Shown here: piece after piece, positions 6,162-6,258 of the stretch
Layout: every line of letters starts with the position of its first letter
How positions within the stretch are numbered: position 1 is the stretch's first letter
NCBI GenBank assembly: GCA_017472105.1
Contig: JAFUQY010000440.1
Span: 1-6,258, forward strand
Length of the DNA: 6,258 nucleotides
From: Clostridia bacterium
Lineage (GTDB): Bacteria > Bacillota_A > Clostridia > Oscillospirales > CAG-272
Reading direction: 5' to 3'
Position numbers and translations under genes: made by a program
The notes under the pieces: model-generated
What the model was told of the DNA's origin: nothing
Database searches by the model: none
Seen by the model: the letters and a program-made list of their open reading frames with translations, nothing else

Positions 6162-6234
6162 CTCCCCCAACTGGACTCGAACCAGTGACACCCTGATTAA
6201 CAGTCAGGTGCTCTACCGACTGAGCTATGGAGGA
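6162..6234 (-). tRNA. tRNA-Asn (anticodon GTT)
   Basis: The 73-nt cloverleaf folds fully. The acceptor stem TCCTCCA (6234-6228) pairs with TGGGGGA (6169-6163) with one G-U, and the D arm is TAGCTCAGTCGGTAGAGC. The anticodon stem CCTGA/TCAGG encloses loop CTGTTAA with anticodon GTT at 6201-6199. The T arm is ACTGG-TTCGAGT-CCAGT. The discriminator is G (6162), as expected for asparagine. CCA is not encoded and must be added afterwards. It lies directly upstream of the 5S rRNA on the same strand, and probably shares its transcript. Confidence 0.97.
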
Positions 6235-6258
6235 TTATCGGGAACGACGTAAAGGTTA

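Noticed and set aside
6235..6258. Possible 23S rRNA 3' end or another tRNA at the right edge
   Set aside because: The 24 bases upstream of tRNA-Asn show no recognisable 23S tail or tRNA 3' end, and they are too few to judge.

Overview
The window looks like chromosomal DNA of an anaerobic, low-oxygen-niche Firmicute, most likely an uncultured gut Clostridia member. This is inferred from four things. The sigma-A type promoters are near-consensus, with 17-bp spacers, and lie in AT-rich intergenic DNA between fairly GC-rich genes. The ribosome binding sites are purine-rich. The short ferredoxin-thioredoxin reductase catalytic protein and the CcdA sequence are of clostridial type. There is also a secreted carbohydrate-active enzyme of the alpha-galactosidase kind. 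The species cannot be named from this sequence.

Layout. Positions 1-1659 (minus strand) hold the first 553 codons of a secreted glycoside hydrolase with a signal peptide, a CBM35/CBM6-like module, a beta-rich domain and the start of a clan GH-D (alpha-galactosidase-like) barrel; it runs off the left edge. Positions 1660-1835 are a divergent promoter region. Positions 1836-3410 (plus strand) form a tight three-gene operon: ccdA, a membrane-anchored TlpA/ResA-like thioredoxin (WCGPC), and a 68-residue ferredoxin-thioredoxin reductase catalytic subunit homologue. It ends in a strong intrinsic terminator at 3423-3456.

Positions 3568-4821 (plus) encode an unrecognised polytopic membrane protein with a C-terminal four-cysteine zinc ribbon, transcribed from its own extended -10 promoter. 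A bidirectional terminator at 4824-4872 separates it from a convergent gene (5922-4873, minus) for a cysteine-rich protein of 349 residues that I do not recognise. Upstream of that gene, on the same strand, lie a 5S rRNA (6130-6015) with its own terminator and a tRNA-Asn(GTT) (6234-6162). They are probably the tail of an rRNA/tRNA transcription unit that begins beyond the right edge.

How the genes fit together. The central operon is the most interesting part. CcdA carries electrons across the membrane, the anchored thioredoxin receives them outside, and the ferredoxin-thioredoxin reductase homologue could supply them inside from ferredoxin. The sequence shows the three genes packed together; the electron path ferredoxin to FTR to (thioredoxin) to CcdA to TlpA-like protein is inference. 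I found no CRISPR array, insertion sequence or mobile element. Intergenic stretches are all shorter than about 180 bases, and 6235-6258 at the right edge holds nothing I can identify.
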